In this document: positions 31,140 to 40,026 of the stretch, piece by piece
Numbering within the stretch: position 1 is the stretch's first letter
Layout of the letters: every line of letters starts with the position of its first letter
Origin: a virus
IMG/VR virus record: IMGVR_UViG_3300009159_005446
Coordinates: 1-58,445 of that record
Length of the DNA stretch: 58,445 nt
Reading direction: 5' to 3' (one strand)
Program-made: the position numbers and the translations under genes
Notes under the pieces: model-generated
Databases searched by the model: none
Seen by the model: only the letters and a program-made list of their open reading frames with translations
Told to the model about the DNA's origin: nothing

Positions 31140-31688
31140 ATGGAACTACGTGACCACATCAATCTTGTAGAAGCAAGCACCCGTCCGGCAAAACTGGAAA
31201 CCACCCCTTTACCTTATGGTGTCAAAGACCTTGAACCCATAATGAGTAAAGAAACTATAGACTATCATTTTGAGCATTTGGCCAAAGGTTATGCCAAACG
31301 CTACAATGCAGGAGAAGGCAATGCGGATTTTAATCGTGCTGGCAGTTTTTTACACAATAAGTTTTTCCCTCAGCTTCGGGCTCCCAAGGGCGCCAATAAG
31401 CCCCGAGGTGCAGTACTCGCGCTCATAGAAGAACACTTTGACACCTGGGAAGATTTCAAAGATGCTTTTAAAGAAGCCGCAATGAAAATCCAAGGATCCG
31501 GATGGGTGTATTTGAGCACCGGTGGCGATATCAAGACCATTGCTAACCATGCAGTCCGCACAGACATCTGTGTGTTAGTGGACTGGTGGGAACACGCCTG
31601 GGCTCTAGACTATCAATCAGATAAAGAAAAATATCTAGATAATATTTGGAAAATTATTGACTGGGACGTCTGCAACGAAAGACTCTAA
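31140..31688 (+). CDS. sodB: Iron/manganese superoxide dismutase
   Basis: A 182-residue Fe/Mn-type dismutase. Metal ligands by comparison with E. coli SodB are His43 (YHFEHLAKGY), His72 (GSFLHNKFF), Asp148 and His152 (DWWEHAWALDY). GSGWVYLSTGG fits the family. N-terminal 20 residues are an extension; about 10 residues are missing after the HNKFF part, so the enzyme is slightly short. It converts superoxide to hydrogen peroxide, which AhpC could remove. Iron or manganese cannot be decided by eye. Confidence 0.92.
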   Translation: MELRDHINLVEASTRPAKLETTPLPYGVKDLEPIMSKETIDYHFEHLAKGYAKRYNAGEGNADFNRAGSFLHNKFFPQLRAPKGANKPRGAVLALIEEHFDTWEDFKDAFKEAAMKIQGSGWVYLSTGGDIKTIANHAVRTDICVLVDWWEHAWALDYQSDKEKYLDNIWKIIDWDVCNERL

Positions 31689-32434
31689 TGCTCAAAAAGC
31701 ATTTCCCGTTACATGCCCACACAAGATATGCTAACAAAACAATGTATTGGTACGGGCACGATAACCAAACTTTGTTTGGTCAAAATTTAAAAAATCCCGC
31801 AACACGTGCCAAACTAGAACAGCATGGCTGGGTTGATCAACAAGGTAACGCAGTTCCGCTTGAATACAAATTTAATTCACAAGGATTTAGATGTGACAAT
31901 TTTGACAACCGGCCAGCTGGTATTGCACTAGGTTGCAGCCATACCATGGGCATAGGCAATCATCTTAAAGACACATGGCCACAACAATTATCCAACATGA
32001 TGAATTTTCCAATTTGGAATTTAGGGGTTGGCGGCTCAAGTCTTGATACTGCATTTAGAATGCTAACTCACTACATTGATACTCTCAATACTAAATTTGT
32101 AGTGATGTGGATACCAAATATGCATCGATTTGAATATTTTGATTCAAATGTAAATGTTATAAATGTACTTGCACCACAAGTTGATAAAGAGTTTGAATCT
32201 AGATTTTTCAAGACTTGGTTTGGTAACGACCAAAATTCTGACTTCAATCACTTGAAAAATATGTATGCAATTCAATGGCTGTGCAGTGCCAATAATGTAC
32301 CACTGTATTGTTTGCAAGGGTCGCAACTTTACACCCCAACTGCGAGAGATTTAAGTCACTACGGGCCAGATGGCCTTGAGTTTTTTGCAACAAAAATGTA
32401 TGAAAATATACAAAATTCAGGAATAAAATTATGA
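31688..32434 (+). CDS. SGNH/GDSL-like protein (paralogue 2)
   Basis: A 248-residue protein. Block I is [11 protein letters not shown], block [15 protein letters not shown], a third block [12 protein letters not shown], and [11 protein letters not shown] gives the final Asp/His pair. The part before block I ([14 protein letters not shown]) is closely similar to that in paralogue 5 (49887). TAATG overlap with sodB and ATGA overlap with the next gene. Confidence 0.7.
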   Translation: MLKKHFPLHAHTRYANKTMYWYGHDNQTLFGQNLKNPATRAKLEQHGWVDQQGNAVPLEYKFNSQGFRCDNFDNRPAGIALGCSHTMGIGNHLKDTWPQQLSNMMNFPIWNLGVGGSSLDTAFRMLTHYIDTLNTKFVVMWIPNMHRFEYFDSNVNVINVLAPQVDKEFESRFFKTWFGNDQNSDFNHLKNMYAIQWLCSANNVPLYCLQGSQLYTPTARDLSHYGPDGLEFFATKMYENIQNSGIKL

Positions 32435-32754
32435 AACTAGATACCAGTGCAGTAACAAAACTACGCGAGCTTCTTGCAGAAGAAAACAACCCAAACATCA
32501 AACTACGTGTGTTTGTACAAGGTGGCGGTTGTTCGGGCATGCAATATGGGTTTACCCTTGATGAAGTGCAAAACGAAGACGACTTTGATTTTGATTACAC
32601 TGACGTCAAAGTGCTAGTAGACAGCATAAGCATGACCTATTTGCAAAATGCAAACATAAGGTGGAATGACGATATCATGGGCGCAAGCTTTGTAATCGAC
32701 AACCCCAATGCTGAAACCACTTGCGGATGCGGCTCAAGTTTTGCGCCTCGCTAA
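32431..32754 (+). CDS. erpA: A-type Fe-S carrier (ErpA/IscA/HesB)
   Basis: A 107-residue A-type carrier with the three cluster cysteines Cys34 ([11 protein letters not shown]), Cys98 and Cys100 (CGCGSSF). It delivers Fe-S clusters to apo-proteins. It follows the SGNH-like gene by ATGA and closes the infA-sodB run, giving a redox and iron theme. ErpA and IscA are hard to separate by sequence; the symbol is a best guess. Confidence 0.9.
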   Translation: MKLDTSAVTKLRELLAEENNPNIKLRVFVQGGGCSGMQYGFTLDEVQNEDDFDFDYTDVKVLVDSISMTYLQNANIRWNDDIMGASFVIDNPNAETTCGCGSSFAPR

Positions 32755-32766
32755 GTGCTAAAACGC

Positions 32767-32774
32767 CATAAATA
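32767..32774 (+). promoter_or_regulatory. Late promoter box CATAAATA
   Basis: CATAAATA, 20 bases before the first virion gene at 32794, with GCGAGG as ribosome site between. Confidence 0.6.
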
Positions 32775-32793
32775 CCTTAAAGCGAGGTAAACA

Positions 32794-33054
32794 ATGGCAA
32801 TACAAGTTATTAATGTAGGAACAGTCCCAAACGACGGGTTAGGGGACCCACTACGTACTGCATATCAAAAATGCAATAACAATTTCGGCGAACTCTACGC
32901 AAGATTGCAAACAACCCCTCCCGAAACAAGCGCAGGGCAGCCGGGTGATTTGGCTGGCATGACTGCATATGATGATCAATATTTCTATTACTGTTTTGCT
33001 GACTACGACGAAAGCACAGTAATTTGGAAACGCATATCAGGGTCAGTATTTTAA
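32794..33054 (+). CDS. Small virion protein, T4-like
   Basis: An 86-residue protein with NVGTVPNDGLGDPLRTAYQKCNNNF, a motif frequent in virion or fibre-associated proteins of T4-like phages (NxGxxxNDGTGDxLRxAxxKxNxNF). It starts the virion module right behind a late promoter box. Confidence 0.75.
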   Translation: MAIQVINVGTVPNDGLGDPLRTAYQKCNNNFGELYARLQTTPPETSAGQPGDLAGMTAYDDQYFYYCFADYDESTVIWKRISGSVF

Positions 33055-33056
33055 TC

Positions 33057-36000
33057 ATGGCACAACCAACTTGGATTACCCCGGCTGGGAGTCTAGGGAT
33101 CATTCCTGAAAACAAGTATTTTCAGTATGACATGCTGGCCGAAACTCCGATTGTGGCTACTCCCACGGTCACATCATCTTCTACTACTAGATTTACTTGT
33201 TCTAGTTTGGCAGGAGTATACCCCGGCCTCAACGTGATGTTTACTGGCACAGTGTTTGGTGGAGTAAGCACTACCATACGGTATTTTGTATTTGCTGTGT
33301 ATGGCAACAATCAATTTTCAATTTCTCAAACTGAATTTTCCACAACGCCAATAACCCTGACTCCAGGGTCTGGATCAATGACTGCAGAATTTACTCAGCA
33401 TGTTTACTTTAGCTTGATTGCTGGATCAGTTCCCCCGGGGATTCAAGTAGCAGACAATGGATCCATTATTGGTGTGCCCAAAGCAGTGGCTAGTGTTCAA
33501 GGCGTACCTCAAGAAGTTGCCAAGGATGTGCTTTCAAAATTTGCAGTGCGAGCTTATACTAAAAAAATTGTAGGGTCAACCCTGGTTCTCGATGGCCTAG
33601 CCGATCGTACCTTTACTCTTACAGTTACTGGGCAAAACATACCCGAATTCATTACCCCGTCGGGCAACGTCGGAACTTATTATGATGGTACCGAAGTGGC
33701 CATTCAGTTGTTGTTTACTGATTCAGATCCTGGTGATAATGTTGTTGTTAGACTTGCATCTGGATCATTCCCACCGGGTGTGGCAGTTACCAATCGCGGG
33801 TTAATAACTGGAATAATACAACCGCTAGTAGGACCTCCTGGATCAGCCCCGCCTGGATATGATTCAACACCCAAGGATCAATATCCCAATGATTTTACCA
33901 CACGCAGTGCCAGCAGGAATTTTCAATTCACACTGGAAATCACTGATGGCAAAGACAGCAATCTAAGAACATTTGAAATTTTTGTATACAGTAAAGACAG
34001 CATGAGTGCCGACACCACTGACTTTACTGCTGACAACACATGGATCACAGCAGATGTAGTACCCACTCGTACTCCAGTGTTGTTAACACCATCGGGTAGT
34101 CTAGGCAGGGTCCGCTCAGACAATTATTATTATTTCCAATTCCAGGCCATAGACTTTGATGGTGATGCTGTGGCATACGAAATATCCTCGGGATTGTCAT
34201 CGTCGCCACCTCGTGATCTAGTGTTTGATTCAGACACGGGCTGGTTGTATGGGCATTTGGTATCACAAGGCCCATCTGAAATAGCATATGAGTTTACTGT
34301 TGTTGTTTACAAGCGAGATTATCCCACAATCCGTTCAGAACCATCTACATTTACCATGACAGTGATTGGTAACATTGAAACTGAGGTGATATGGTTAACT
34401 GACTCCGACTTAGGCTCAATTGACAACGGTGGCATTAGTGTGCTGGAAGTAGCGGCGGTCAACACTGGCGGCAGGGCACTACAATATCGTCTTGTTGGTG
34501 GCAGCAACAGCAAGCTACCACAAGGATTAACACTACAACCAACTGGGCATATCACAGGGCGTGTGAGTTTTAACACGTTTGCACTAGACGGCGGTACCAC
34601 AACATTTGATACTTTGAGACGCACCAGATTAGACCCCAATCCCACTACATTTGACATGACTTTTGAGTTTGATGTAAATGCATTTGCGCCACAGGCCGCG
34701 CAGTTGGGATACAAAGTTAGTCAGTTGGTGATTATCAATGGTGGTTCAAGTTACGATCCACTTGATCCACCCACAGTGGTTATTGCACCACCACCTTCAA
34801 GTGCCGTATCTGTTCAAGCCACAGCAGGGATACCCACCATTGTTGATGGTGCAATAACTTCCATAACTGTTGTTGAGCCTGGCAGCGGTTATTCATCAAC
34901 ACCTGTAGTTACAATCATTGGTGGGTCCGGTGGCGGCGCTGTTGTGAATTCGTTAATAGAAATATCAACGCAAATCAACAGCGTTGATGTAGTACGTAGA
35001 TTTAGTATCACTGTGAATCGAGTGTTTAATACACCATACGAGAGTTTGTACATCAAGTGCATGCCTCCAAACAATGATCGTGCATTGATTAGTCAATTGC
35101 TCCAGGATCCCAACATCTTCCCTAACGATTTGCTATATCGAGCTGATGACAGCAACTTTGGGCTTGCATCCAATGTTGTGTATGTACATGCTTTGGGATT
35201 AAATCCCGCAACTCTAGATACCTACGTAGAGAGCTTGGCAATCAATCACTACTGGCGTAACATCACACTGGGCGAGATTCGAACAGCCCAGGCTCTAGAT
35301 AGTTCAGGCAACGTACTTTATGAAGTTGTGTACAGCGCCATCATTGATGATCTGTTGAACAACAGCGGAGTCAGTGTTGGTAAATCAGTTGAATTACCTT
35401 ATCCTGTGGTCCTTGATAATGGTACTGTAACTGTTGTTTACCCCAACAGCTTACCTAACATGCGCAATCAAGTAATTGATACTGTGGGACAAATTAGTCC
35501 AGCATTGCCCCTGTGGATGAACTCCAAACAAGCCAACGGAAATTATCTAGGATTTACCCCAGCCTGGGTCATAGCCTACGTCAATCCAGGTGAAAGCGGG
35601 CGTATTGCCTACAACATCAGTCAACAGTATGGTAATCAACTCAACAAAATTGATTTCAAAGTAGATAGATACGAACTTGATCGTAGTCAAACTCACAATT
35701 GGGATCCTGCTACTGACAGTTGGATACCAAGTCCTGCTCAAGACGTCACGTTTGACGTTTTTGCTGACTACTTGTATGATACCCCTAGCTTGGATACTAC
35801 AGGACGAATTAGCAATACCACAACCTATACCGGTGACGGAAACACTGTGTATTTTGCTGTGTCTTTGTTGCCAACTACAGGAAAACTAGTGGTCAAAGTA
35901 GGTAGTGTAATACAAGAGTACAGTACAGACTATACAGTAAATTTCGGGTATTATCCAAAATTTGTAAAATTTGAAACAGCCCCAACTAATGGGTCTACTG

Positions 36001-36173
36001 TTACAATCTATCAAATTTCGGACATATTTGTTACCAATCGAGATGGTGCGTTGGGAACACAAACAGTGTTCGACGGCGGAAGTATGACGTTTAGTAGCCC
36101 GGCAGATCGTTGGACCGAGACCGACGACTTCGATAAATATCTCGTGTTCCCCAAACAAACAATTTTAGGATAA
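33057..36173 (+). CDS. Large tail/fibre protein with Ig-like repeats
   Basis: A 1038-residue protein. Repeats open with WITPAGSLG (about 4), FITPSGNVG (about 197), LTPSGSLG (about 342) and a weaker WLTDSDLG (about 444). Each is followed by a putative-Ig (He_PIG) signature such as GSVPPGIQVADNGSIIGVP or GSFPPGVAVTNRGLITG. A Pro-rich beta part (about 555-635) and a C-terminal domain (about 900-1038; GDGNTVYFAVS, SSPADRWTETDDFDKYLVF) follow. Start is ATG 33057, two bases after the previous stop. Likely a distal tail or baseplate-associated host-contact protein. Confidence 0.85.
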   Translation: MAQPTWITPAGSLGIIPENKYFQYDMLAETPIVATPTVTSSSTTRFTCSSLAGVYPGLNVMFTGTVFGGVSTTIRYFVFAVYGNNQFSISQTEFSTTPITLTPGSGSMTAEFTQHVYFSLIAGSVPPGIQVADNGSIIGVPKAVASVQGVPQEVAKDVLSKFAVRAYTKKIVGSTLVLDGLADRTFTLTVTGQNIPEFITPSGNVGTYYDGTEVAIQLLFTDSDPGDNVVVRLASGSFPPGVAVTNRGLITGIIQPLVGPPGSAPPGYDSTPKDQYPNDFTTRSASRNFQFTLEITDGKDSNLRTFEIFVYSKDSMSADTTDFTADNTWITADVVPTRTPVLLTPSGSLGRVRSDNYYYFQFQAIDFDGDAVAYEISSGLSSSPPRDLVFDSDTGWLYGHLVSQGPSEIAYEFTVVVYKRDYPTIRSEPSTFTMTVIGNIETEVIWLTDSDLGSIDNGGISVLEVAAVNTGGRALQYRLVGGSNSKLPQGLTLQPTGHITGRVSFNTFALDGGTTTFDTLRRTRLDPNPTTFDMTFEFDVNAFAPQAAQLGYKVSQLVIINGGSSYDPLDPPTVVIAPPPSSAVSVQATAGIPTIVDGAITSITVVEPGSGYSSTPVVTIIGGSGGGAVVNSLIEISTQINSVDVVRRFSITVNRVFNTPYESLYIKCMPPNNDRALISQLLQDPNIFPNDLLYRADDSNFGLASNVVYVHALGLNPATLDTYVESLAINHYWRNITLGEIRTAQALDSSGNVLYEVVYSAIIDDLLNNSGVSVGKSVELPYPVVLDNGTVTVVYPNSLPNMRNQVIDTVGQISPALPLWMNSKQANGNYLGFTPAWVIAYVNPGESGRIAYNISQQYGNQLNKIDFKVDRYELDRSQTHNWDPATDSWIPSPAQDVTFDVFADYLYDTPSLDTTGRISNTTTYTGDGNTVYFAVSLLPTTGKLVVKVGSVIQEYSTDYTVNFGYYPKFVKFETAPTNGSTVTIYQISDIFVTNRDGALGTQTVFDGGSMTFSSPADRWTETDDFDKYLVFPKQTILG

Positions 36174-36176
36174 AAG

Positions 36177-37061
36177 ATGACTAGCCAGATTAACCCCAAC
36201 AATATCGACGGTACTTACCCAGTTGCCGGTCAAGACAATGACTCGCAAGGTTTCCGTGATAATTTTACCAATACCAAAACCAACTTTGGATATGCGTCTG
36301 CTGAGATAACAGATTTGCAAAGCAAAGTAGTGCTCAAAGCCCCGTTAACTGGTACCACATTAAGCAACAACATGAACAACAGCGTCATAAGCAATGTTCA
36401 GCTGTTGTCAGCAAGTGCCCCTAGAGTTGCATTAGGCGAAGTAGTCAGCGCCACCATGAACTTTTCAGCCGGGCCGTACTATACCTTGTCTACAGGGGGG
36501 TCTGTGTCGTTGGCATTCAGCAACTGGCCAGCGGCCGGACAAGTGGCCACAATGCGTTTGCAAATCACTGTGACTGATATCACGTATAATTTAATATTAC
36601 CCGTGGCAGTAAGTGTAGGACTTGGCAACTTGCAAGGTTATGATTCAGCTACTAACTCTATTGTGTTCAATCAAGAAGGCACATATGAGTATGAATTTGA
36701 AACCAGCGACAACGGATCGACAATTAGCATTTTTGATCTAAATCAAAATCATGACCCCATTTACCTGCCCAGCGCAGAAGATCTCGCAACCACTGACGCT
36801 GCCAGCTTGGATGTTACTACTAGTTATTTTTCAACTGCGGCAGCCGAAACTGCAACATTAGCGGCTGGTGTTGCTGGTCAAGTCAAGGTGTTTGCTATGT
36901 ACGCCGACAGTGGTGACATGGTTATTACAGTAACCAATGCAGGATGGAAGTCAAGTGGTACAGGTACTATTACATTTAATGATCGTGGAGATGCTTGCAC
37001 ATTAATGTATATCAATTCAAAATGGTTCTGCACCGGCAACAATGGTTGCGTATTTGCCTAA
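36177..37061 (+). CDS. Virion structural protein, T4-like
   Basis: A 294-residue protein opening with INPNNIDGTYPVAGQDNDSQ and then GFRDNFTNTKTNFGYASAEI, a motif well known from structural proteins of T4-like marine phages. The rest is a beta-rich body with an ending CTLMYINSKWFCTGNN typical of fibre tips. Three bases after the previous stop, same late transcript. Confidence 0.8.
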   Translation: MTSQINPNNIDGTYPVAGQDNDSQGFRDNFTNTKTNFGYASAEITDLQSKVVLKAPLTGTTLSNNMNNSVISNVQLLSASAPRVALGEVVSATMNFSAGPYYTLSTGGSVSLAFSNWPAAGQVATMRLQITVTDITYNLILPVAVSVGLGNLQGYDSATNSIVFNQEGTYEYEFETSDNGSTISIFDLNQNHDPIYLPSAEDLATTDAASLDVTTSYFSTAAAETATLAAGVAGQVKVFAMYADSGDMVITVTNAGWKSSGTGTITFNDRGDACTLMYINSKWFCTGNNGCVFA

Positions 37062-37071
37062 CCAAACTGTG

Positions 37072-37100
37072 TTGACAATCACAGCCCTTGTTGCTATAAT
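37072..37100 (+). promoter_or_regulatory. Early promoter with -10 inside a terminator loop
   Basis: TTGACA (37072-37077), 17 bases, TGC-TATAAT (37095-37100). Confidence 0.8.
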
Positions 37101-37117
37101 AGTCACAAGGGCTTTTT
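37083..37117 (+). terminator. Terminator that encloses the -10 of the next promoter
   Basis: Nine-base arms AGCCCTTGT and ACAAGGGCT followed by TTTT; the 13-base loop carries TATAAT. It ends the virion transcript and starts the next one. Confidence 0.8.
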
Positions 37118-37121
37118 ATTC

Positions 37122-37358
37122 ATGGAACATCCACTAGTCGAAGTTGATCCCAATTTGTCACTAGATGACTTGCAAACTCGCATCAACGACCTAACCAAAA
37201 AAATGATGTGGGCACAACGCCACAACGCACATCTTGCCAGCCAAATACGCATGGCCCTGGAGGCTTTTCAATCTCGCTATCGACTCAAGCAACAAGAAGC
37301 ATATGATGCTGCCACACGCAACGGCAAAGACTTTTCGGACAAGATAGACATATCATGA
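37122..37358 (+). CDS. Small helical protein, 78 aa
   Basis: A 78-residue coiled-coil-like protein (LSLDDLQTRINDLTKKM, AHLASQIRMALEAFQSRY). I recall close relatives beside gp44-type genes in T4-like phages. Leader is about 15 bases and uses AAGGG from the terminator arm as ribosome site. Four-base overlap with the next gene. Confidence 0.7.
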   Translation: MEHPLVEVDPNLSLDDLQTRINDLTKKMMWAQRHNAHLASQIRMALEAFQSRYRLKQQEAYDAATRNGKDFSDKIDIS

Positions 37359-37876
37359 AAACAAGTCAATATGGAGAGATAATTTACAACGATCACGACC
37401 TTGTGCATATACTAATGCAAGGACGAGATATCTTGAAGTTGAAAAATCTCACAGTAGATCATTCAGTAGATATTGAAAACTTGGCTGGTTTTTTAGAAGA
37501 TCCCGAAAGTTTGTTAACCTGGACCTTTCCTGAAGGTAGCAATGTGTCGGTATCTGAGTTTGATGCTGTACAACAGCAACATTGGCACATGCCACAAGAG
37601 TACAAACAGTTAGATATTGCAGAGTATTTGTTGGCCTTGTGTAACACACAAGAAGAATTGCAAAGAGTGGGTGAGGAATTGCTGTTGTTTCAAGAGCGTG
37701 ACTTGTTTGATCTGTTGCGCTATTTGAAATACCTTGTGGATGTCATGCAAGAAAACCATGTTATTTGGGGAGTAGGTCGAGGGTCTAGTGTGGCCAGCTA
37801 TGTGCTTTACAAACTGGGTGTACATCGAATAGACAGCATGTTCTGGGATTTAGACCCCAGGGAATTTTTACGTTAA
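37355..37876 (+). CDS. DNA polymerase III alpha-like fragment protein
   Basis: A 173-residue protein whose C-terminus (WGVGRGSSVASYVLYKLGVH, then ID and DLDPREFLR) matches the GxGRGSAAGSLVxYxLGITxID motif of DnaE/PolC. The polymerase proper needs about 1000 residues, so only a small, separated piece is present and it is not a polymerase. The N-terminal 130 residues are helical and do not resemble DnaE. Probably a repurposed nucleotide- or DNA-binding module. Such short proteins are known from T4-like phages. Confidence 0.65.
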   Translation: MKTSQYGEIIYNDHDLVHILMQGRDILKLKNLTVDHSVDIENLAGFLEDPESLLTWTFPEGSNVSVSEFDAVQQQHWHMPQEYKQLDIAEYLLALCNTQEELQRVGEELLLFQERDLFDLLRYLKYLVDVMQENHVIWGVGRGSSVASYVLYKLGVHRIDSMFWDLDPREFLR

Positions 37877-37879
37877 ATA
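37872..37879 (+). promoter_or_regulatory. Late promoter box GTTAAATA
   Basis: GTTAAATA over the previous stop, 29 bases before ATG 37908, with AAGGAG between. Confidence 0.55.
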
Positions 37880-37907
37880 TATCTGTAGTCACACAAGGAG
37901 AATTACA

Positions 37908-38237
37908 ATGACCCAAAAAACTTATAGAACTGCACAAGGACGCATCATCGACCTTGGAGTATTACAACTTCAAAATGAACATGTACGAGCAGTAGGCAAC
38001 ATGAACGTCAACGCCCGTGGAGACCTTGTGGATGCTGTCAATCGCCCTATTGCCACACGCAATACACAGATCAACAAGCAGTACAATCGACAAATTGGCA
38101 CCAATGTATCCAAGTCCCAAGTTAACACACCGCCAGTGCCCAATCGTGCTCGTCCAATCGAAACCATGGAGCACATTGTGCCTCCAGAAGATTTTGACGA
38201 CAATTTTGACAAATCATCACTCAACAAAAAAGTTTAA
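37908..38237 (+). CDS. Conserved T4-like protein, 109 aa
   Basis: A 109-residue protein with YRTAQGRIIDLGVLQLQNE and VRAVGNMNVNARGDLVD, a conserved pair of motifs seen in hypothetical proteins near the co-chaperonin of T4-like phages. Basic, mostly disordered second half. Likely a virion-assembly protein. Confidence 0.75.
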   Translation: MTQKTYRTAQGRIIDLGVLQLQNEHVRAVGNMNVNARGDLVDAVNRPIATRNTQINKQYNRQIGTNVSKSQVNTPPVPNRARPIETMEHIVPPEDFDDNFDKSSLNKKV

Positions 38238-38255
38238 TTACATAGGATTTAATTA

Positions 38256-38639
38256 ATGACAAAAGCCGCATTTGCACCTCACCGAGTAAGTAACCTACGC
38301 CCACTAGACAACACTGTGATAGTTGAGGACATGACGTTTTCTGAACGACAACTAAGTTCGGGAATTGTGCTGTTAAACGACAATGGTACCACTGCTGGTA
38401 TTCGCCCACGGTGGGGACGAGTGTATGCCACAGGTCCCAACCAACGTGATGTTACTGTGGGACAATGGATCTGTGTGGCACACGGACGCTGGACACGTGG
38501 TGTAGAAATTGAAGATGACGCGGGGCCAAGAACAATTCGCAAAGTTGACCCTAAAGACATCCTGTTAGTATCAAATGAACAACCTGATGATGACACTATG
38601 AGCGATGCCATCCAGGCACAAGCTAAAAATAGATTCTAA
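38256..38639 (+). CDS. GroES-type co-chaperonin (gp31-like)
   Basis: A 127-residue protein with the GroES fold: NLRPLDNTVIVEDM, GIVLLNDNGTTAGIRPRWGRVYATGP, a central loop and VDPKDILLVSNE. T4 gp31 is the model; it lets host GroEL fold the major capsid protein. The mobile loop region (TFSERQLSSGIVL) is present. Position beside the late gene 37908 fits. Confidence 0.88.
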   Translation: MTKAAFAPHRVSNLRPLDNTVIVEDMTFSERQLSSGIVLLNDNGTTAGIRPRWGRVYATGPNQRDVTVGQWICVAHGRWTRGVEIEDDAGPRTIRKVDPKDILLVSNEQPDDDTMSDAIQAQAKNRF

Positions 38640-38864
38640 ATGGGATTTCAAAAACGTTGGGACTTGCCCGATTTGTACGCACAGGTTCGGGCATTGTCAA
38701 TTGAAATTAACAGTCCTTACAATGACGGTTTTACCGCTTTCGCTTGCAAACAAGAACTTTATCAGCTAAAATGCTTTATAGAAGATCAATACAACAATCT
38801 TCCTACATTTAGCGGAGAAGAAGAGTGGGAACAACAGAGAATAATACAAAAGCTCAAGAAATAG
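38640..38864 (+). CDS. Small protein, 74 aa
   Basis: A 74-residue mainly helical protein (FQKRWDLPDLYAQVRALSI, FACKQELYQLKCFIEDQY). Follows the co-chaperonin stop directly. Unknown. Confidence 0.65.
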   Translation: MGFQKRWDLPDLYAQVRALSIEINSPYNDGFTAFACKQELYQLKCFIEDQYNNLPTFSGEEEWEQQRIIQKLKK

Positions 38865-39109
38865 TTTGCAACATTTGCAGACAACCATATCATCCCGATT
38901 GTAATTACAAACAAGGGCGTTGCCCGAACCATCCACCTATGATAGAAATTCAACCAAAAGATACAAGCCGGGGACATTTTTATGTCAGCCTTGTCAAGAG
39001 TGCATTGCGAGTCGTTGCCGGCGGCAATTTAGTAATCGGTAATTTGTTTTGGGCAGGAACATTTTTAATTCTTGCTGAAGTGTTAGGTGTTGTTGAGGAA
39101 CTGGTATGA
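38825..39109 (+). CDS. Zinc-ribbon membrane protein, 94 aa
   Basis: A 94-residue protein started by GTG 38825 behind GGAGAA, overlapping the previous gene by 40 bases. Cys/His pairs CNICRQPYHPDCNY and CPNHPP suggest a zinc site (about 15-36); a membrane helix follows (about 68-92). Known only as hypothetical in T4-like phages, to my memory. The clamp-loader gene starts in an ATGA overlap. Confidence 0.65.
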   Translation: MGTTENNTKAQEIVCNICRQPYHPDCNYKQGRCPNHPPMIEIQPKDTSRGHFYVSLVKSALRVVAGGNLVIGNLFWAGTFLILAEVLGVVEELV

Positions 39110-40026
39110 AACAACTTTGGACTGAGAAATATCGCCCCGCAACCCTAACAGACTATGTGTTTAGGGACAATGCACAACGTCAACAAGTACAAGGCTGGGT
39201 AGACTCAGGTGCCATCCCGCATTTGTTATTCTCAGGTGCTCCGGGTGTGGGCAAGACCACCTTGGCCAAGATCCTGATCAATGAACTGGGAATTGATGAT
39301 TACGATGTGCTCGAAATCAATGCGTCACGTGAAAACTCTGTAGACACAATCCGCGACAAGATCACAGGCTTTGTTGCCACAATGCCATTTGGTGCGTTCA
39401 AGATTGTACTGTTAGACGAAGCTGACTATATCACGCCCAACGGACAGGCTGCATTGCGTGGTGTTATGGAAACGTATCATGCCAGTGCTCGCTTTATTCT
39501 CACTTGTAACTATCCCAATCGGGTGATTCCTGCGCTACATTCTAGATGTCAAGGTTTCCACATTGAACGTGTGGATATTACAGAGTTCACTGCCAGAATG
39601 GCCACTGTGCTAGTTACTGAAGGTGTGGAGTTTGATCTTGACACACTTGACAGCTATGTGAGAGCCACATACCCTGACTTGCGCAAGTGTCTGAATGTGT
39701 GCCAAATGAATAGCACAGAAGGACGACTGTCGGCACCACATGGTGACGAGGGCGGCGGTGTTAAAGAGTGGAAGGTGGATGTTGTGAACTTGTTCAAGGC
39801 CGGACGCACACTAGACGCTCGAAAGCTAATGTGCCAAAGCGCAAGACCCGAAGAGATGGAAGAAGTGTTTCGTTGGATGTACGACAACTTGGACTTGTGG
39901 TCAAGCGAGCCGGAAAAACAAGACCAAGCCATTGTTATTATTCGGCAAGGGCTTGTGAATCATAGTTTTGTAGCAGATGCTGAAATCAATCTCAGTGCTA
40001 CGCTAGTGGAACTTTGCCAACTCTGA
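39106..40026 (+). CDS. Sliding-clamp loader small subunit (gp44-like)
   Basis: A 306-residue AAA+ ATPase of the RFC/gp44 type. Walker A GAPGVGKT (44-51), Walker B LLDEAD (102-107) and the arginine-finger motif SRC (146-148) are intact. It loads the phage sliding clamp onto primed DNA together with a gp62-type partner, which is not in this window. T4 gp44 has about the same length (319). Good evidence for T4-like replication. Confidence 0.93.
   Translation: MKQLWTEKYRPATLTDYVFRDNAQRQQVQGWVDSGAIPHLLFSGAPGVGKTTLAKILINELGIDDYDVLEINASRENSVDTIRDKITGFVATMPFGAFKIVLLDEADYITPNGQAALRGVMETYHASARFILTCNYPNRVIPALHSRCQGFHIERVDITEFTARMATVLVTEGVEFDLDTLDSYVRATYPDLRKCLNVCQMNSTEGRLSAPHGDEGGGVKEWKVDVVNLFKAGRTLDARKLMCQSARPEEMEEVFRWMYDNLDLWSSEPEKQDQAIVIIRQGLVNHSFVADAEINLSATLVELCQL

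Noticed and set aside
34319-34714. 131-codon minus frame in the fibre gene
   Set aside because: Lies entirely opposite a well-supported virion gene and has no start context.
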